The translations under genes and the position numbers were made by a program. DNA of 64,000 nucleotides from Chitinophaga ginsengisegetis (GTDB lineage: Bacteria > Bacteroidota > Bacteroidia > Chitinophagales > Chitinophagaceae). A model generated the notes under the pieces. That model worked only from the letters and a program-made list of their open reading frames with translations. It ran no database searches and had not been told where the DNA came from. Positions within the stretch are counted from its first letter, which is position 1, and each line of letters opens with the position of its first letter. The DNA lies in the NCBI RefSeq assembly GCF_900168065.1, contig NZ_FUZZ01000003.1, positions 620,001-684,000 of the forward strand, in the 5' to 3' direction. Of this stretch, positions 9,910 to 18,137 are shown one piece after another.

Positions 9910-10425
9910 TTAGTGTTTGTCGTTGCTGTCCAGCACGGCCAGGTCCCGGTCAAAAATGTAAAGACCGCCCTTGTCCTCTCCTATCAGTTTTAATTTATCG
10001 AGGATATGCCGGGCCAGGCGTTCTTCTTCAATTTGTTCGGTTACATACCATTGCAGGAAATTGTGGGTGGCATAGTCCTTTTCGCTCAGGCACATATCCA
10101 CAAGGTTGTTGATTTCTTTGGAAACCAGCAGCTCATGGCTGAACACATGCTCAAAAATGGCATGTATGCTTTTGAACTTCACGGTTGGCTGCTTCAGTGC
10201 CGGAACCAGGCCATGACCGCCTCTTTCGTTGATAAATTTCAGCAGCTTCAGCATGTGGGCCCTTTCCTCATCGGAATGCCGGTACAGGAACTGGGCTACG
10301 CCATTATACCCCTGCACCTCGGCCCAGGAGGCCATTGCAAGATAATATTGGGAGGAGGCCGCTTCCATTTCCACCTGTTGGTTCAGTGCGTCATAAATTT
10401 TTGGAGAGAGTTCTTTCAATAACAT
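9910..10425 (-). CDS. ftnA: Ferritin, non-haem iron storage protein
   Basis: 171 residues, normal for a bacterial ferritin. It forms 24-subunit shells that oxidise and store iron in the cytoplasm. The four-helix-bundle ferroxidase residues are visible: E in QQVEMEAASSQYYLAMASW, the E-x-x-H pair in RHSDEERAHMLKLLKF, and the glutamates of YVTEQIEEERLARHIL. There is no signal peptide. The last residues are rich in charged amino acids (DRDLAVLDSNDKH). It is upstream of mgsA on the same strand and divergent from the Nfu gene. Confidence 0.96.
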   Translation of the reverse strand: MLLKELSPKIYDALNQQVEMEAASSQYYLAMASWAEVQGYNGVAQFLYRHSDEERAHMLKLLKFINERGGHGLVPALKQPTVKFKSIHAIFEHVFSHELLVSKEINNLVDMCLSEKDYATHNFLQWYVTEQIEEERLARHILDKLKLIGEDKGGLYIFDRDLAVLDSNDKH

Positions 10426-10551
10426 AATGAAAAATTTGTATAATATGAAGAAGATCGAGGTGTGACGGGGATATCACCGGGAACTATACCGGGATCGTAA
10501 ATTTCGATAGACTACATTCAGATGCGTCCCGGAAATCTGCCTGAAAAATGC

Positions 10552-10559
10552 TACCTTTG
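10552..10559 (+). promoter_or_regulatory. -7 promoter element of the Nfu gene
   Basis: TACCTTTG, a full TAnnTTTG match, 21 bases before the ATG at 10580. Transcription would start near 10565, which supports that start codon. Confidence 0.6.
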
Positions 10560-10579
10560 CATAAGTAAATTAGGATAAA

Positions 10580-11176
10580 ATGATTAAAACAGGAAATCCA
10601 ATCATCAGCATATATACGGAGATGACGCCAAACCCGGAAACGATGAAGTTTGTGGCAAACAAGCTTCTGTACCCAGGCAAGAGCATTGATTTCCCGGATG
10701 AAGCCAGTGCCAAACCGTCTCCTCTAGCCATAGAGCTGTTTAGCTTCCCTTTCATCAGGGGCGTATTTATTATGGCTAACTTTATTACGCTTACAAAAAC
10801 CAGCGAAACTGACTGGAACGATATAATTCCTACTGTTAAGGCCTTCCTGAAAGAATACCTGGAAGACTCCCGTCCTGTTATCAACGAAGATGAGGTAGTT
10901 ATTACCAAATCTACTGCGAGCAATGAAGTGAGTGCAGACGATACAGATGTGGTAAAACGAATTAAGGAATTACTTGAAAACTATGTGAAACCTGCGGTTG
11001 AAATGGATGGCGGCGCCATTCAGTTCAAAGACTATGAAAATGGTACGGTTACACTGATGTTGCAAGGTTCCTGCTCAGGCTGCCCCTCCTCCATGATCAC
11101 GCTGAAAGCCGGTATTGAAGGCATGATGAAGCGTATGATCCCAGAAGTGAAGGAAGTTGTGGCAGAAGCAGAATAA
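10580..11176 (+). CDS. Nfu-type iron-sulfur cluster scaffold protein
   Basis: 198 residues with two domains. Residues 1-95 are the Nfu N-terminal domain (YTEMTPNPETMKFVANKLL). Residues ~115-190 are the NifU C-terminal cluster domain with the CxxC motif in GSCSGCPSS, which holds a transient [4Fe-4S] cluster passed to client enzymes. A variable linker rich in acidic residues joins them. The order is the same as in mitochondrial NFU1, unlike E. coli NfuA, whose N-terminus is a degenerate A-type domain. A good promoter is present at 10552-10559, and a T-rich terminator follows, so the gene looks monocistronic. Confidence 0.93.
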   Translation: MIKTGNPIISIYTEMTPNPETMKFVANKLLYPGKSIDFPDEASAKPSPLAIELFSFPFIRGVFIMANFITLTKTSETDWNDIIPTVKAFLKEYLEDSRPVINEDEVVITKSTASNEVSADDTDVVKRIKELLENYVKPAVEMDGGAIQFKDYENGTVTLMLQGSCSGCPSSMITLKAGIEGMMKRMIPEVKEVVAEAE

Positions 11177-11207
11177 GCCATAGTTGAGTGAATGATAGTG
11201 TTAAACG

Positions 11208-11239
11208 AAAGCACAGTCTTTATGGCTGTGCTTTTTTTT
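11208..11239 (+). terminator. Rho-independent terminator after the Nfu gene
   Basis: AAAGCACAGTC pairs with GGCTGTGCTTT around a TTTAT loop, with one G-T pair, followed by a run of eight T. It is a classical intrinsic terminator, 31 bases after the stop. Confidence 0.85.
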
Positions 11240-11289
11240 AGCGTAAATGCCAGCCGCTCCACCTATACAACACAAAGCAAACAGCTACA

Positions 11290-12987
11290 ATGAGAAGATT
11301 ACTACTGATCGTTACCGGCATGGCGCTCGCCCTGCAGCCGGTACTGGCGCAAAGGAAAAAGAATGTGGACAGCGCATCGGCCGTTATTACCTATGGCTTC
11401 AGCAGCAACGGGAAAGCCATCCCCGGCAACGAACTGCAATTGATGATTGACCATCACCGGGCACACATCGTTCCCGGCGGCAACAAACAAAAAGAACAGC
11501 AGTTCCTGGATTTGCAGGAGCAAGCTACCCTGCAGGTGTTAAGTCTTCCCAACGGGGAAGTATATACGCTGAAAAAAAACTTCTCTGAATATACCACCCC
11601 GGAGTTATTGCCGGATACTGCCACCATCCTCGGATATGTGTGTAAAAAAGCAAAGCTCTTTATCCGTTCCAATACCATTGAAGTATGGTATACCAACGAT
11701 CTCCCGCTGAAAGGCACGCCCAATCTTACTCTCGCGCCAGGCCTGGGCCTGGTGCTTAAAACGGTGCGCAACGGCAACAGTGAAACAGTGGCAAAGAAAA
11801 TTACCTGGCGCAAAATTACAGATGCCGAATTGGCCTGGCCGTCCAACACCGGCGCGCTGGTAAACGATGCCGCATATACACGGCAGGTAATAGACAGCCG
11901 CTATACTACCCTGCCGGTATTTAACCAGGAACAGATCAGCTGGGGTAACAACACGCCTAACCCTTCCGGCGGGCAACTGAACCAAACCTATCATTTTGCA
12001 GGAGGCACCGTGATCCTGAAAAAGGTAAGCCTGCCGGCTGTAAAGAAGGGCGAGACTTTGTTTGCGGAACTCACACAATACTCCAACGGCGATGCGTACG
12101 ACAGAACCGGCTCCGTATTTATGATCCCGGCAGATAAAGCCACCTCTTTCCTGGATGGTTTGCAAAAGGGCGTTGGGGCATTACCGTTATTCACCGCTAA
12201 AAACGGCAGGCAATACCAGGGCATGGTAGCCACCGATAATTATTTGCCTGCACTGGAAGTGCTGCGCTTCTTTACGCCTTTTGGTGTACGGCAGTTTAAC
12301 AACCAGGTTAAGATTGCCGGTTACAACTGGGCGGATTCCGTTATCTATAAGCAAGACATCACAGAGCTGCATGGCCGCCTTCAGGGCGATGTGTGGCTGG
12401 GCGTATATATCGGCAACTACGATAAAGGTGGCCATAAGGTAAGCCTTAGCCTTAAATATTATCCGGGTGATCCGGAAGATGAAAACCGCCCGGCTGCCAA
12501 CTGGATATACCCTGTTTTCAATACCACCAACCTGATGGAAATGGCCGGGCAGGAGTATGCTACCCTCTTTGACAAAGACTCCCTGAAGGTAACCGTTACC
12601 ATTCCTGAAGGAGTTAAAAATATTCAGTTAAGGTTTCTGACTACCGGCCATGGTGGCTGGGGCGGAGGCGATGAGTTTAATCCTAAGCAGAATGAAATTT
12701 TTGTAGATGGAAAACGGGTGTATCATTTTATTCCGTGGCGCACAGATTGCGCTACCTATCGTTTATCCAACCCTGCTTCCGGTAACTTTGGCAACGGGCT
12801 TTCTTCTTCTGACCTGAGCCGTTCCAACTGGTGCCCGGGTACGCTTACCTCGCCGGTATTCATTTCTTTACCCGATATCACCCCCGGGCAACATACCATA
12901 CAGGTGGCTATTCCGCAGGGAAAGCCGGAAGGCAGCAGCCAGAGTTTCTGGAATGTATCCGGTACACTGATCGGAGAAAAGAAATAA
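11290..12987 (+). CDS. Secreted PNGase F-like protein with GLPGLI-like N-terminal domain
   Basis: 565 residues with a signal peptide (MRRLLLIVTGMALALQPVLA). Residues ~25-200 look like a GLPGLI-type domain: VEVWYTNDLPLKGTP-like features are seen as IEVWYTNDLPL and LAPGLGLVLK. Residues ~230-395 match the N-terminal eight-stranded domain of peptide-N-glycosidase F, with NGDAYDRTGSVF aligning with CDEWDRYANV of the Elizabethkingia enzyme; Asp271 corresponds to its catalytic Asp60. Residues ~425-565 match the C-terminal domain (TTGHGGWGGGDEF, SRSNWCPGTLTSPVFI); Glu462 appears to align with Glu206. Glu118 of the reference has no clear counterpart. If active it would release N-linked glycans from glycoproteins outside the cytoplasm. 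The alignment is by eye. Confidence 0.82.
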   Translation: MRRLLLIVTGMALALQPVLAQRKKNVDSASAVITYGFSSNGKAIPGNELQLMIDHHRAHIVPGGNKQKEQQFLDLQEQATLQVLSLPNGEVYTLKKNFSEYTTPELLPDTATILGYVCKKAKLFIRSNTIEVWYTNDLPLKGTPNLTLAPGLGLVLKTVRNGNSETVAKKITWRKITDAELAWPSNTGALVNDAAYTRQVIDSRYTTLPVFNQEQISWGNNTPNPSGGQLNQTYHFAGGTVILKKVSLPAVKKGETLFAELTQYSNGDAYDRTGSVFMIPADKATSFLDGLQKGVGALPLFTAKNGRQYQGMVATDNYLPALEVLRFFTPFGVRQFNNQVKIAGYNWADSVIYKQDITELHGRLQGDVWLGVYIGNYDKGGHKVSLSLKYYPGDPEDENRPAANWIYPVFNTTNLMEMAGQEYATLFDKDSLKVTVTIPEGVKNIQLRFLTTGHGGWGGGDEFNPKQNEIFVDGKRVYHFIPWRTDCATYRLSNPASGNFGNGLSSSDLSRSNWCPGTLTSPVFISLPDITPGQHTIQVAIPQGKPEGSSQSFWNVSGTLIGEKK

Positions 12988-12992
12988 TTTTT

Positions 12993-13020
12993 CCGGGATG
13001 CAGCAGATGCTGCATCCCGG
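12993..13020. terminator. Perfect 13-bp hairpin without T run
   Basis: CCGGGATGCAGCA (12993-13005) and TGCTGCATCCCGG (13008-13020) are perfect complements separated by two bases. It lies just after the PNGase-like gene and before pnuC. There is no T tract on either side, so it may be a processing or stability element rather than an intrinsic terminator. Confidence 0.5.
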
Positions 13021-13057
13021 ATGTGATAATCCGGAATTAATTATCCACTTTCGCACT

Positions 13058-13681
13058 ATGAACGATTTATACCAGGGCATATTAGAAGGTCTTCACCAGA
13101 TGACCTGGCTGGAAGCAGTAGCCGTTTTCTTTGCTGTCTTATCGGTCATCTTTCAAAAAAATAATAACATACTGGTATATCCTACCGGCATTGTGAGCAC
13201 GGGTATTTATACCTATCTCCTGTCGAGGGAACATTTCAAGCTGTATGCCGATGCCGCGCTGAATGCGTATTACCTCGTGATGAGCGTATACGGCTGGATC
13301 TATTGGGCAAAGAAGGGCCCGGAGCAGCCGGCAACGCCGGTGATGCGCAGCAACAGTAAAGAGCTGACTACCGCCGTTTTCATTGCATTGGCCGGCTGGG
13401 GAATTTTCTATTTCCTGTTAAGCCGTTTTTCCGATTCCAATGTTCCGGTGATGGATGCCTTTGTATCTGCCACAGCCTGCGCGGGTATGTGGTTACTGGC
13501 CAAGCGCAAACTGGAAAACTGGATACTGCTCAATATTTCCAACCTTGTAGCCATCCCGCTGTTGTTATATAAGCATCTGTATCTTACTGCCGGGTTAACC
13601 GTCTTTTTATTTACCATTGCCATATTCGGATATCTTAGCTGGAGAAAAGAAGTGCTGCAAAGAGAAATGTCTCATAAATGA
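13058..13681 (+). CDS. pnuC: Nicotinamide riboside transporter PnuC
   Basis: 207 residues from the ATG at 13058 (MNDLYQGILEGLHQMTWLEA); an upstream in-frame ATG at 12998 lies inside a hairpin and is unlikely. PnuC proteins are inner-membrane facilitators for nicotinamide riboside. About seven hydrophobic segments are visible, and the family signature appears as NILVYPTGIVSTGIYTYLL, ALNAYYLVMSVYGWIYW and ENWILLNISNLVAIPLLLYK. The stop overlaps the next gene (ATGA at 13678-13681), a nicotinamide riboside kinase-like ATPase. Uptake and phosphorylation are therefore translationally coupled, making an NAD salvage pair. Confidence 0.95.
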   Translation: MNDLYQGILEGLHQMTWLEAVAVFFAVLSVIFQKNNNILVYPTGIVSTGIYTYLLSREHFKLYADAALNAYYLVMSVYGWIYWAKKGPEQPATPVMRSNSKELTTAVFIALAGWGIFYFLLSRFSDSNVPVMDAFVSATACAGMWLLAKRKLENWILLNISNLVAIPLLLYKHLYLTAGLTVFLFTIAIFGYLSWRKEVLQREMSHK

Positions 13682-14202
13682 AGAAAGTAGTTGTTATAGG
13701 GCCTGAATCTACCGGGAAGAGCACCCTCAGCGAAAAGCTGGCGGCGCATTTTAATACGGTATGGACGCCGGAGTATGCCCGTGAGTATATTGACCAACTC
13801 CAACGGCCATACGAAGAATCCGATTTGCTGGAAATTGCCGCCGGCCAGATAGCGCTGGAGCAACATATGGCGCGGCAGGCTAACAACGTGCTGATCTGCG
13901 ATACTGATCTGTATGTGATTAAAGTGTGGAGCGAACATAAATACGGCCGCTGCGATCCGCGTATCTTACAGCAGATTGCCCGCCAGCAGTGCGATCTGTA
14001 CCTGCTCACTTATATTGATCTGCCGTGGGAAGAAGATCCGCAGCGGGAATATCCCGATCCGGAAATGCGCCATTATTTTTATAATATTTACCGGGAGATA
14101 GTAGCTAATTCCGGTGCTGCATGGAAAGATATCAGGGGCAGTTATGAAGAGCGCGAAGCCCTGGCGATAGCGGCAGTGCAAGAGTTGCTGAACAGAACCT
14201 GA
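13678..14202 (+). CDS. NadR/Ttd14-like AAA ATPase, probable nicotinamide riboside kinase
   Basis: 174 residues. The N-terminus carries a P-loop, GPESTGKSTL, followed by TPEYAREYI, a hallmark of the NadR C-terminal kinase domain, and ICDTDLYVIKVWSEHKYG. It lacks the N-terminal adenylyltransferase domain of NadR, so it should phosphorylate nicotinamide riboside to NMN but not make NAD itself. It overlaps the pnuC stop by four bases, which supports this role: transport by PnuC is driven by trapping the substrate as NMN. It is convergent with mtgA, whose stop lies immediately next to it. Confidence 0.88.
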   Translation: MKKVVVIGPESTGKSTLSEKLAAHFNTVWTPEYAREYIDQLQRPYEESDLLEIAAGQIALEQHMARQANNVLICDTDLYVIKVWSEHKYGRCDPRILQQIARQQCDLYLLTYIDLPWEEDPQREYPDPEMRHYFYNIYREIVANSGAAWKDIRGSYEEREALAIAAVQELLNRT

Positions 14203-14919
14203 TTACTTTCTGCCGGTAACCAGCTCCATGATATCGGGGTCCGGCGCCAGGTTACGCATTTGTACCAGTATTTTACGCTGACGGTAAGCCGTGATCCGCG
14301 CAGGCGGATTGATGGTATATTTAAGCGGGTTGGGTAAACAGGCGGCAATCATGGCGGCTTCCTCCCTGTTCAGGCTGGCGGCGCTTTTTTGATAGTTTGC
14401 CTGTGACGCGGCTTCCACTCCAAACACGCCCTCTCCCATTTCTGCCACGTTCAGGTATACTTCCAGGATACGCTGCTTGCCCCATATTTTTTCAATCATG
14501 AAAGTGAAGTATACTTCCAACCCCTTGCGCAGCCAGCTGCGGCCCTGCCAGAGGAAAACATTTTTAGCGACCTGCTGACTGATCGTACTCGCACCCTTTA
14601 TTTTTTTGCTTTGCTGGTTATGCTTCATCGCTTTCTCGATGGACTTAAAGTCGAAGCCATTATGATCCGTAAAAAGCTGGTCCTCGCTGGCTATTACAGC
14701 CAGTTTGGCGTGTTGGGATATTTCATCGTAGCTTACCCACGTTTTCTGTAGTTTTTTATCTGTTCCCCAAAGGCTGAACCAGCTGCCGATTTCTGTAATG
14801 GTAATAGGCGGGTTCACCCATTTCAATAAGAGGATGTATAAAAATTGTGCAACAATTAAAACCAGTACTACTCTCTTCAATCTCCTCCACGTTCTGGGAA
14901 CAATGCCTTTTAAATTCAT
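14203..14919 (-). CDS. mtgA: Monofunctional biosynthetic peptidoglycan transglycosylase
   Basis: 238 residues. A single N-terminal membrane anchor (VVLVLIVAQFLYILLL) is followed by a GT51 glycosyltransferase domain that polymerises lipid II. GT51 motifs are clear: ASEDQLFTDHNGFDFKSIEKA with the catalytic Glu, KGASTISQQVAKNVFLW, GLEVYFTFMIEKIWGKQRILEVYLN, and EEAAMIAACLPNPLKY. There is no penicillin-binding domain. A TACCTTTC promoter-like element lies at 14945-14952. It is divergent from the YciO-like gene. Confidence 0.95.
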   Translation of the reverse strand: MNLKGIVPRTWRRLKRVVLVLIVAQFLYILLLKWVNPPITITEIGSWFSLWGTDKKLQKTWVSYDEISQHAKLAVIASEDQLFTDHNGFDFKSIEKAMKHNQQSKKIKGASTISQQVAKNVFLWQGRSWLRKGLEVYFTFMIEKIWGKQRILEVYLNVAEMGEGVFGVEAASQANYQKSAASLNREEAAMIAACLPNPLKYTINPPARITAYRQRKILVQMRNLAPDPDIMELVTGRK

Positions 14920-14994
14920 CGCGTAGGTTTAGAAAAATCGGGACGAAAGGTAGGCTAAAAACCTGAAAGTGAAACACAATCGTTAACTTTATAT

Positions 14995-15612
14995 ATGCTA
15001 TTAAACGTACACCCGGATAACCCGAATCCCCGTCATTTAAAAACGATCATTGAATGTTTAAAAGACGGAGGAATTATTATTTATCCAACCGATACGGTTT
15101 ATGGTTTGGGCTGCGATATTACACAACATAAGGCCATAGAGCGTATTGCGAGGATTAAACAGATAGATCCGAAAAAAGCAAATTTCTCATTTATCTGTTA
15201 CGACCTGAGTCATTTGTCCGACTACGCGAAGAGTGTGGATACGCCCGTTTTCCGTATGTTGAAAAAGGCATTGCCAGGCCCGTATACCTTTATTTTGCCG
15301 GCCAGCAGGATGGTGCCCAAGTTATTGAAAACGAAAAAAGATACCGTGGGTATCAGGGTGCCCGACAATAATATTTGCCGCACCATTGTAAAAGAACTTG
15401 GCAATCCTATTATGAGTACCACGCTGCCGATAGAAGATTACGTGGAAGAATACACAGACCCGGAGATCATTTATGAGAAGTTTGGCAACCAGGTAGATAT
15501 TGTAATAGACGGTGGTCCCGGCGGTATGGGTTTTTCTACTGTGGTGGATTGTACTGGTGCAGAGCCGGTGTTGATCCGTGAGGGTATTGGAAGTTTTGAA
15601 GAAATATCCTGA
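14995..15612 (+). CDS. YciO/Sua5/YrdC family protein (threonylcarbamoyladenylate synthase-like)
   Basis: 205 residues. The Sua5/YrdC/YciO family binds ATP and threonine; TsaC members make threonylcarbamoyl-AMP for tRNA t6A. Motifs: KDGGIIIYPTDTVYGLGCDI, KKALPGPYTFILPAS, TVGIRVPDNNICRTI, MSTTLP and the end IDGGPGGMGFSTVVDCTG. The N-terminus (LNVHPDNPNPRHL) is closest to E. coli YciO rather than TsaC, so the t6A role is not certain. The next small gene begins four bases after its stop. A poor -7 match, TAACTTTA, lies at 14984-14991, almost touching the start. Confidence 0.88.
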   Translation: MLLNVHPDNPNPRHLKTIIECLKDGGIIIYPTDTVYGLGCDITQHKAIERIARIKQIDPKKANFSFICYDLSHLSDYAKSVDTPVFRMLKKALPGPYTFILPASRMVPKLLKTKKDTVGIRVPDNNICRTIVKELGNPIMSTTLPIEDYVEEYTDPEIIYEKFGNQVDIVIDGGPGGMGFSTVVDCTGAEPVLIREGIGSFEEIS

Positions 15613-15616
15613 TCAT

Positions 15617-15985
15617 ATGCAAAAGCGGTGGTGGATAAGTGTGGTTTGTTTATTCCCCGGCATGATGGCCGGGGCGCAAACGGTTATATTGAAACCGGTA
15701 GCGCCGGTGTCGTTGGTAACGGTGAAGCCGTTGCCTTTTATGCTGTCTGATACTGCTGGCTTCACATTAAAGCCAGCCACGTTGCTTTCCTCTTCCGCCC
15801 GGAAATTCCCCGCTCCGGTTCCTGTAGCTGCACCGGTTTACCGCCTTGCGGCCGATGCTTATTACCAACAGCACTTTGGTTTTTTTTGTAAGAAAGAATG
15901 GGTTTGGCAGAAACAAACAGGAGTGCCTCTCAAGTTCCGTTTAGGAAGCTATTCTTATGCCCAGCAACAGGAAGGAAAACGTTGA
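15617..15985 (+). CDS. Small secreted protein of unknown function
   Basis: 122 residues from the ATG at 15617, four bases after the preceding stop; the longer in-frame start at 15578 lies inside the YciO-like gene. The first 20 residues (MQKRWWISVVCLFPGMMAGA) form a signal peptide. The mature part is short, proline/valine/alanine-rich (KPVAPVSLVTVKPLP, APVPVAAPVYRLA) and ends with an aromatic, basic stretch (FFCKKEWVWQKQTGVPLKFR). No family was recognised. It is likely co-transcribed with the YciO-like gene. Confidence 0.65.
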   Translation: MQKRWWISVVCLFPGMMAGAQTVILKPVAPVSLVTVKPLPFMLSDTAGFTLKPATLLSSSARKFPAPVPVAAPVYRLAADAYYQQHFGFFCKKEWVWQKQTGVPLKFRLGSYSYAQQQEGKR

Positions 15986-16140
15986 TCTCTTTTACTGTAT
16001 TTATTCTGGAAGATAATATTTGCCAAAGTCAATGATAATTAGTTGATCAAAGCAAATATATTTTAAAAAGATAAATATGGTTAACTGAAAGGGAAAGTGC
16101 ATTAAACACCCAATCTGATGGTTAAAAGAACCCTATAAAA

Positions 16141-16172
16141 AAAGAGGATTTACCCGCAGGTAAATCCTCTTT
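16141..16172. terminator. Bidirectional terminator, 14-bp stem
   Basis: AAAGAGGATTTACC (16141-16154) and GGTAAATCCTCTTT (16159-16172) pair perfectly around CGCA, with A-rich sequence on the left and TTTT on the right. It can end both the rightward small gene and the leftward C1 peptidase, whose stop is 19 bases away. Confidence 0.85.
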
Positions 16173-16190
16173 TCTATCTCTTTAAAAAAA

Positions 16191-17336
16191 CTATTTAATA
16201 CCCAGTTTCTTTGCGATATCTGCCGGTAACGCTTTTTTGTTTACCATGTAGCAGGTGGTTTTATATGCGAAGTAAGGCTCAGAAGCGTAGAAATATCCCT
16301 GACCCGGATTGTCGGTGCCCCAGGAGTTTTTCACGCGGAAGTATTTGTTACCGTTCTGATCTTTCACCAATCCTACGATGTGCATACCGTGATCATCCTG
16401 CGTTTCGAAGTTATCGAAAGCCTGCTGGCGTACCTCAGGTGTGATTGTTTTTTCTTTGCCTGGTTCCAGGAAAGCATTTCTTCTTTCTTCAGCAGACATA
16501 TCGGCCCAGTCTTTTTCAGGAACAATGGCCAGTCCGTCTTTGAAATTGAATCCTTTTTCGCTTACATCAGCAGCCCATGCAATGGAGTAACCATTCAGGA
16601 TAGCATTTTCAGCGATGTTGGTAAAGTCATTCAGGTTTACGTTATATACTTTTTCCCAGTTCCAGTTATCCGGAACTTCCAGTACAAACTGTGAGTTGTA
16701 CGGGTGGTGGGTGAAGGAAGAAATCAGTACGTAATCATCGGCGTTCAGGCCCAGTTCTTTTGCGAAGGTCTGTGGCGTATATGTTTTACCGTTATACTGG
16801 AACTTTTCCGGAGCGTCGCCCATATAGGCATTGAGCACGCCATCAAAAGCTTTTGCCCAGTCGGGGTTGATAGTGCCCTGTGCATTACCTATTTTATTCA
16901 CCATACCTTCCAGGAGGCTTTCCATTTCAGCATGGTTGTACATTTTACCTTTATTGCCATCATATGCACCCTGTGGAACCAGGCCGTATTCACGGAGGCA
17001 GAGCAGGTCATCCGGGAACCCGCCACCTTCGCCGAAGTTGGCTTTTCCATGCATACGTACATAGTTAGCGGCTTTCAACGGATACATTTTGCGTACCACG
17101 TACATTTCACTGAGGTTCAGTCCTTTATTTTTACCGGTGCGGAGTATTTCTGATTCAAAGAAAGACAGGCCGGAAAAAGACCAGCAGGTGCCGGTACGTC
17201 CCTGGTTCTGTACATCTCCTGCATCCAGGTTCTTTAAAACGGTAAACTGATAGCGGCTTCCCTCTACGTTGGTACTGTTTTGTGCATACGCGCCTATGCT
17301 GTAAAGCATGGCTGCACACATTATCCATTTCTTCAT
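16191..17336 (-). CDS. C1 family cysteine peptidase (aminopeptidase C / bleomycin hydrolase-like), exported
   Basis: 381 residues from the ATG at 17336, which begins a good signal peptide (MKKWIMCAAMLYSIGAYA). The catalytic residues of papain-like C1 peptidases are all visible: Gln and Cys in QNQGRTGTCWSFSGLSF, His in DDHGMHIVG, and Asn in VKNSWGTD. The order and the long insertion between Cys and His fit the bleomycin hydrolase/PepC branch, which trims peptides from the N-terminus. Export distinguishes it from cytoplasmic PepC. An upstream start at 17372 is possible but would overlap the promoter at 17370-17377. Confidence 0.9.
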   Translation of the reverse strand: MKKWIMCAAMLYSIGAYAQNSTNVEGSRYQFTVLKNLDAGDVQNQGRTGTCWSFSGLSFFESEILRTGKNKGLNLSEMYVVRKMYPLKAANYVRMHGKANFGEGGGFPDDLLCLREYGLVPQGAYDGNKGKMYNHAEMESLLEGMVNKIGNAQGTINPDWAKAFDGVLNAYMGDAPEKFQYNGKTYTPQTFAKELGLNADDYVLISSFTHHPYNSQFVLEVPDNWNWEKVYNVNLNDFTNIAENAILNGYSIAWAADVSEKGFNFKDGLAIVPEKDWADMSAEERRNAFLEPGKEKTITPEVRQQAFDNFETQDDHGMHIVGLVKDQNGNKYFRVKNSWGTDNPGQGYFYASEPYFAYKTTCYMVNKKALPADIAKKLGIK

Positions 17337-17369
17337 GAGTATATCAATGATTGGTTTAAAAACAAGGAC

Positions 17370-17377
17370 CAAAAATA
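17370..17377 (-). promoter_or_regulatory. -7 promoter element of the C1 peptidase gene
   Basis: On the minus strand this reads TATTTTTG, matching TAnnTTTG, 34 bases before the ATG at 17336. It argues against the longer reading-frame start at 17372. Confidence 0.5.
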
Positions 17378-17463
17378 AGGGAAAGCGGGTATTTGACGGA
17401 CGAAAAGATGGATGAACGGGGTTTGCTACAGCTTCTTTTAATGATTGTTCACGCGAATTACAG

Positions 17464-17988
17464 TTATTTCTCCTGGTAATGATTACGGGTAATTTCCCAT
17501 TCCCAGAGATCTTCTCCTTCTTTATTTTTAAATGTACCTACAAATCGCATCCCCGCTTTTTGTAATATTTTAACGGAGGCGTTATACTCTTCTTCGGTGT
17601 GGGCAATCACCCGGTGAACGTAAGAATGTCCGAAGGCAAAGCGGATAAGCCCTTCGGCCATTTCGGTGCCCAGCCCTTTTTCTCGGTAGGCGGCTGTTAT
17701 TTCATAGCCCATTTCCACGAGCCCGTCTTCATTGGGCTTGCCTTTGAAGCCACCGGCGCCAATCAGGCGCTTATCGGCGCGGTGAATTACCAGGTAAAAG
17801 AACCAGCCAAGCATGGCGGGGTCGTTGCGTAACTTATCATATGCCACCAGTACCATTTCGGGATACTCTGTCCAACCTTCCGGGATAGAAATGCCAAGCA
17901 GGTCGGCCAGGTGATCGTTGCCCTGTAATAGCAATTCGAAATGCTCCAGTGAGCACGGCAACAATTGTAGTCGAGGTGTTTGGATCAT
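17464..17988 (-). CDS. GNAT family N-acetyltransferase (RimJ/RimL type)
   Basis: 174 residues with a single acetyltransferase domain. The start MIQTPRLQLLPCSLEHFELL is typical of RimJ/RimL-like GNAT proteins. Acetyl-CoA binding is suggested by EMGYEITAAYREKGLGTEMAEGLI, which contains the Q/R-x-x-G-x-G/A pyrophosphate loop as REKGLG. The final part, NASVKILQKAGMRFVG, is the usual C-terminal acceptor region. The substrate cannot be read from the sequence. It stands alone, 150 bases downstream of polA on the same strand. Confidence 0.88.
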   Translation of the reverse strand: MIQTPRLQLLPCSLEHFELLLQGNDHLADLLGISIPEGWTEYPEMVLVAYDKLRNDPAMLGWFFYLVIHRADKRLIGAGGFKGKPNEDGLVEMGYEITAAYREKGLGTEMAEGLIRFAFGHSYVHRVIAHTEEEYNASVKILQKAGMRFVGTFKNKEGEDLWEWEITRNHYQEK

Positions 17989-18028
17989 GTTTGAAAACTA
18001 GTAAACTGTTTTGGGAAATACAATAGCA

Positions 18029-18064
18029 GCTTTTAGCATTTAATTCATTAGCTTTTAGCATTTA
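18029..18064. repeat. Heptad repeat cluster GCWTTTA
   Basis: GCTTTTA GCATTTA, an 8-base spacer, then GCTTTTA GCATTTA again. It lies between polA and the acetyltransferase gene and resembles the heptad array at 62486-62520. Confidence 0.6.
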
Positions 18065-18137
18065 ACAATCCTGCCGGGGAAAATATTCCCGCGGATCAGA
18101 TGTTACCTGCTAAAAGCCAATTGCCACAGCCAAAATT

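Noticed and set aside
10006..10422. Plus-strand frame of 138 codons
   Set aside because: It mirrors the ferritin gene on the other strand, which has all ferroxidase residues.
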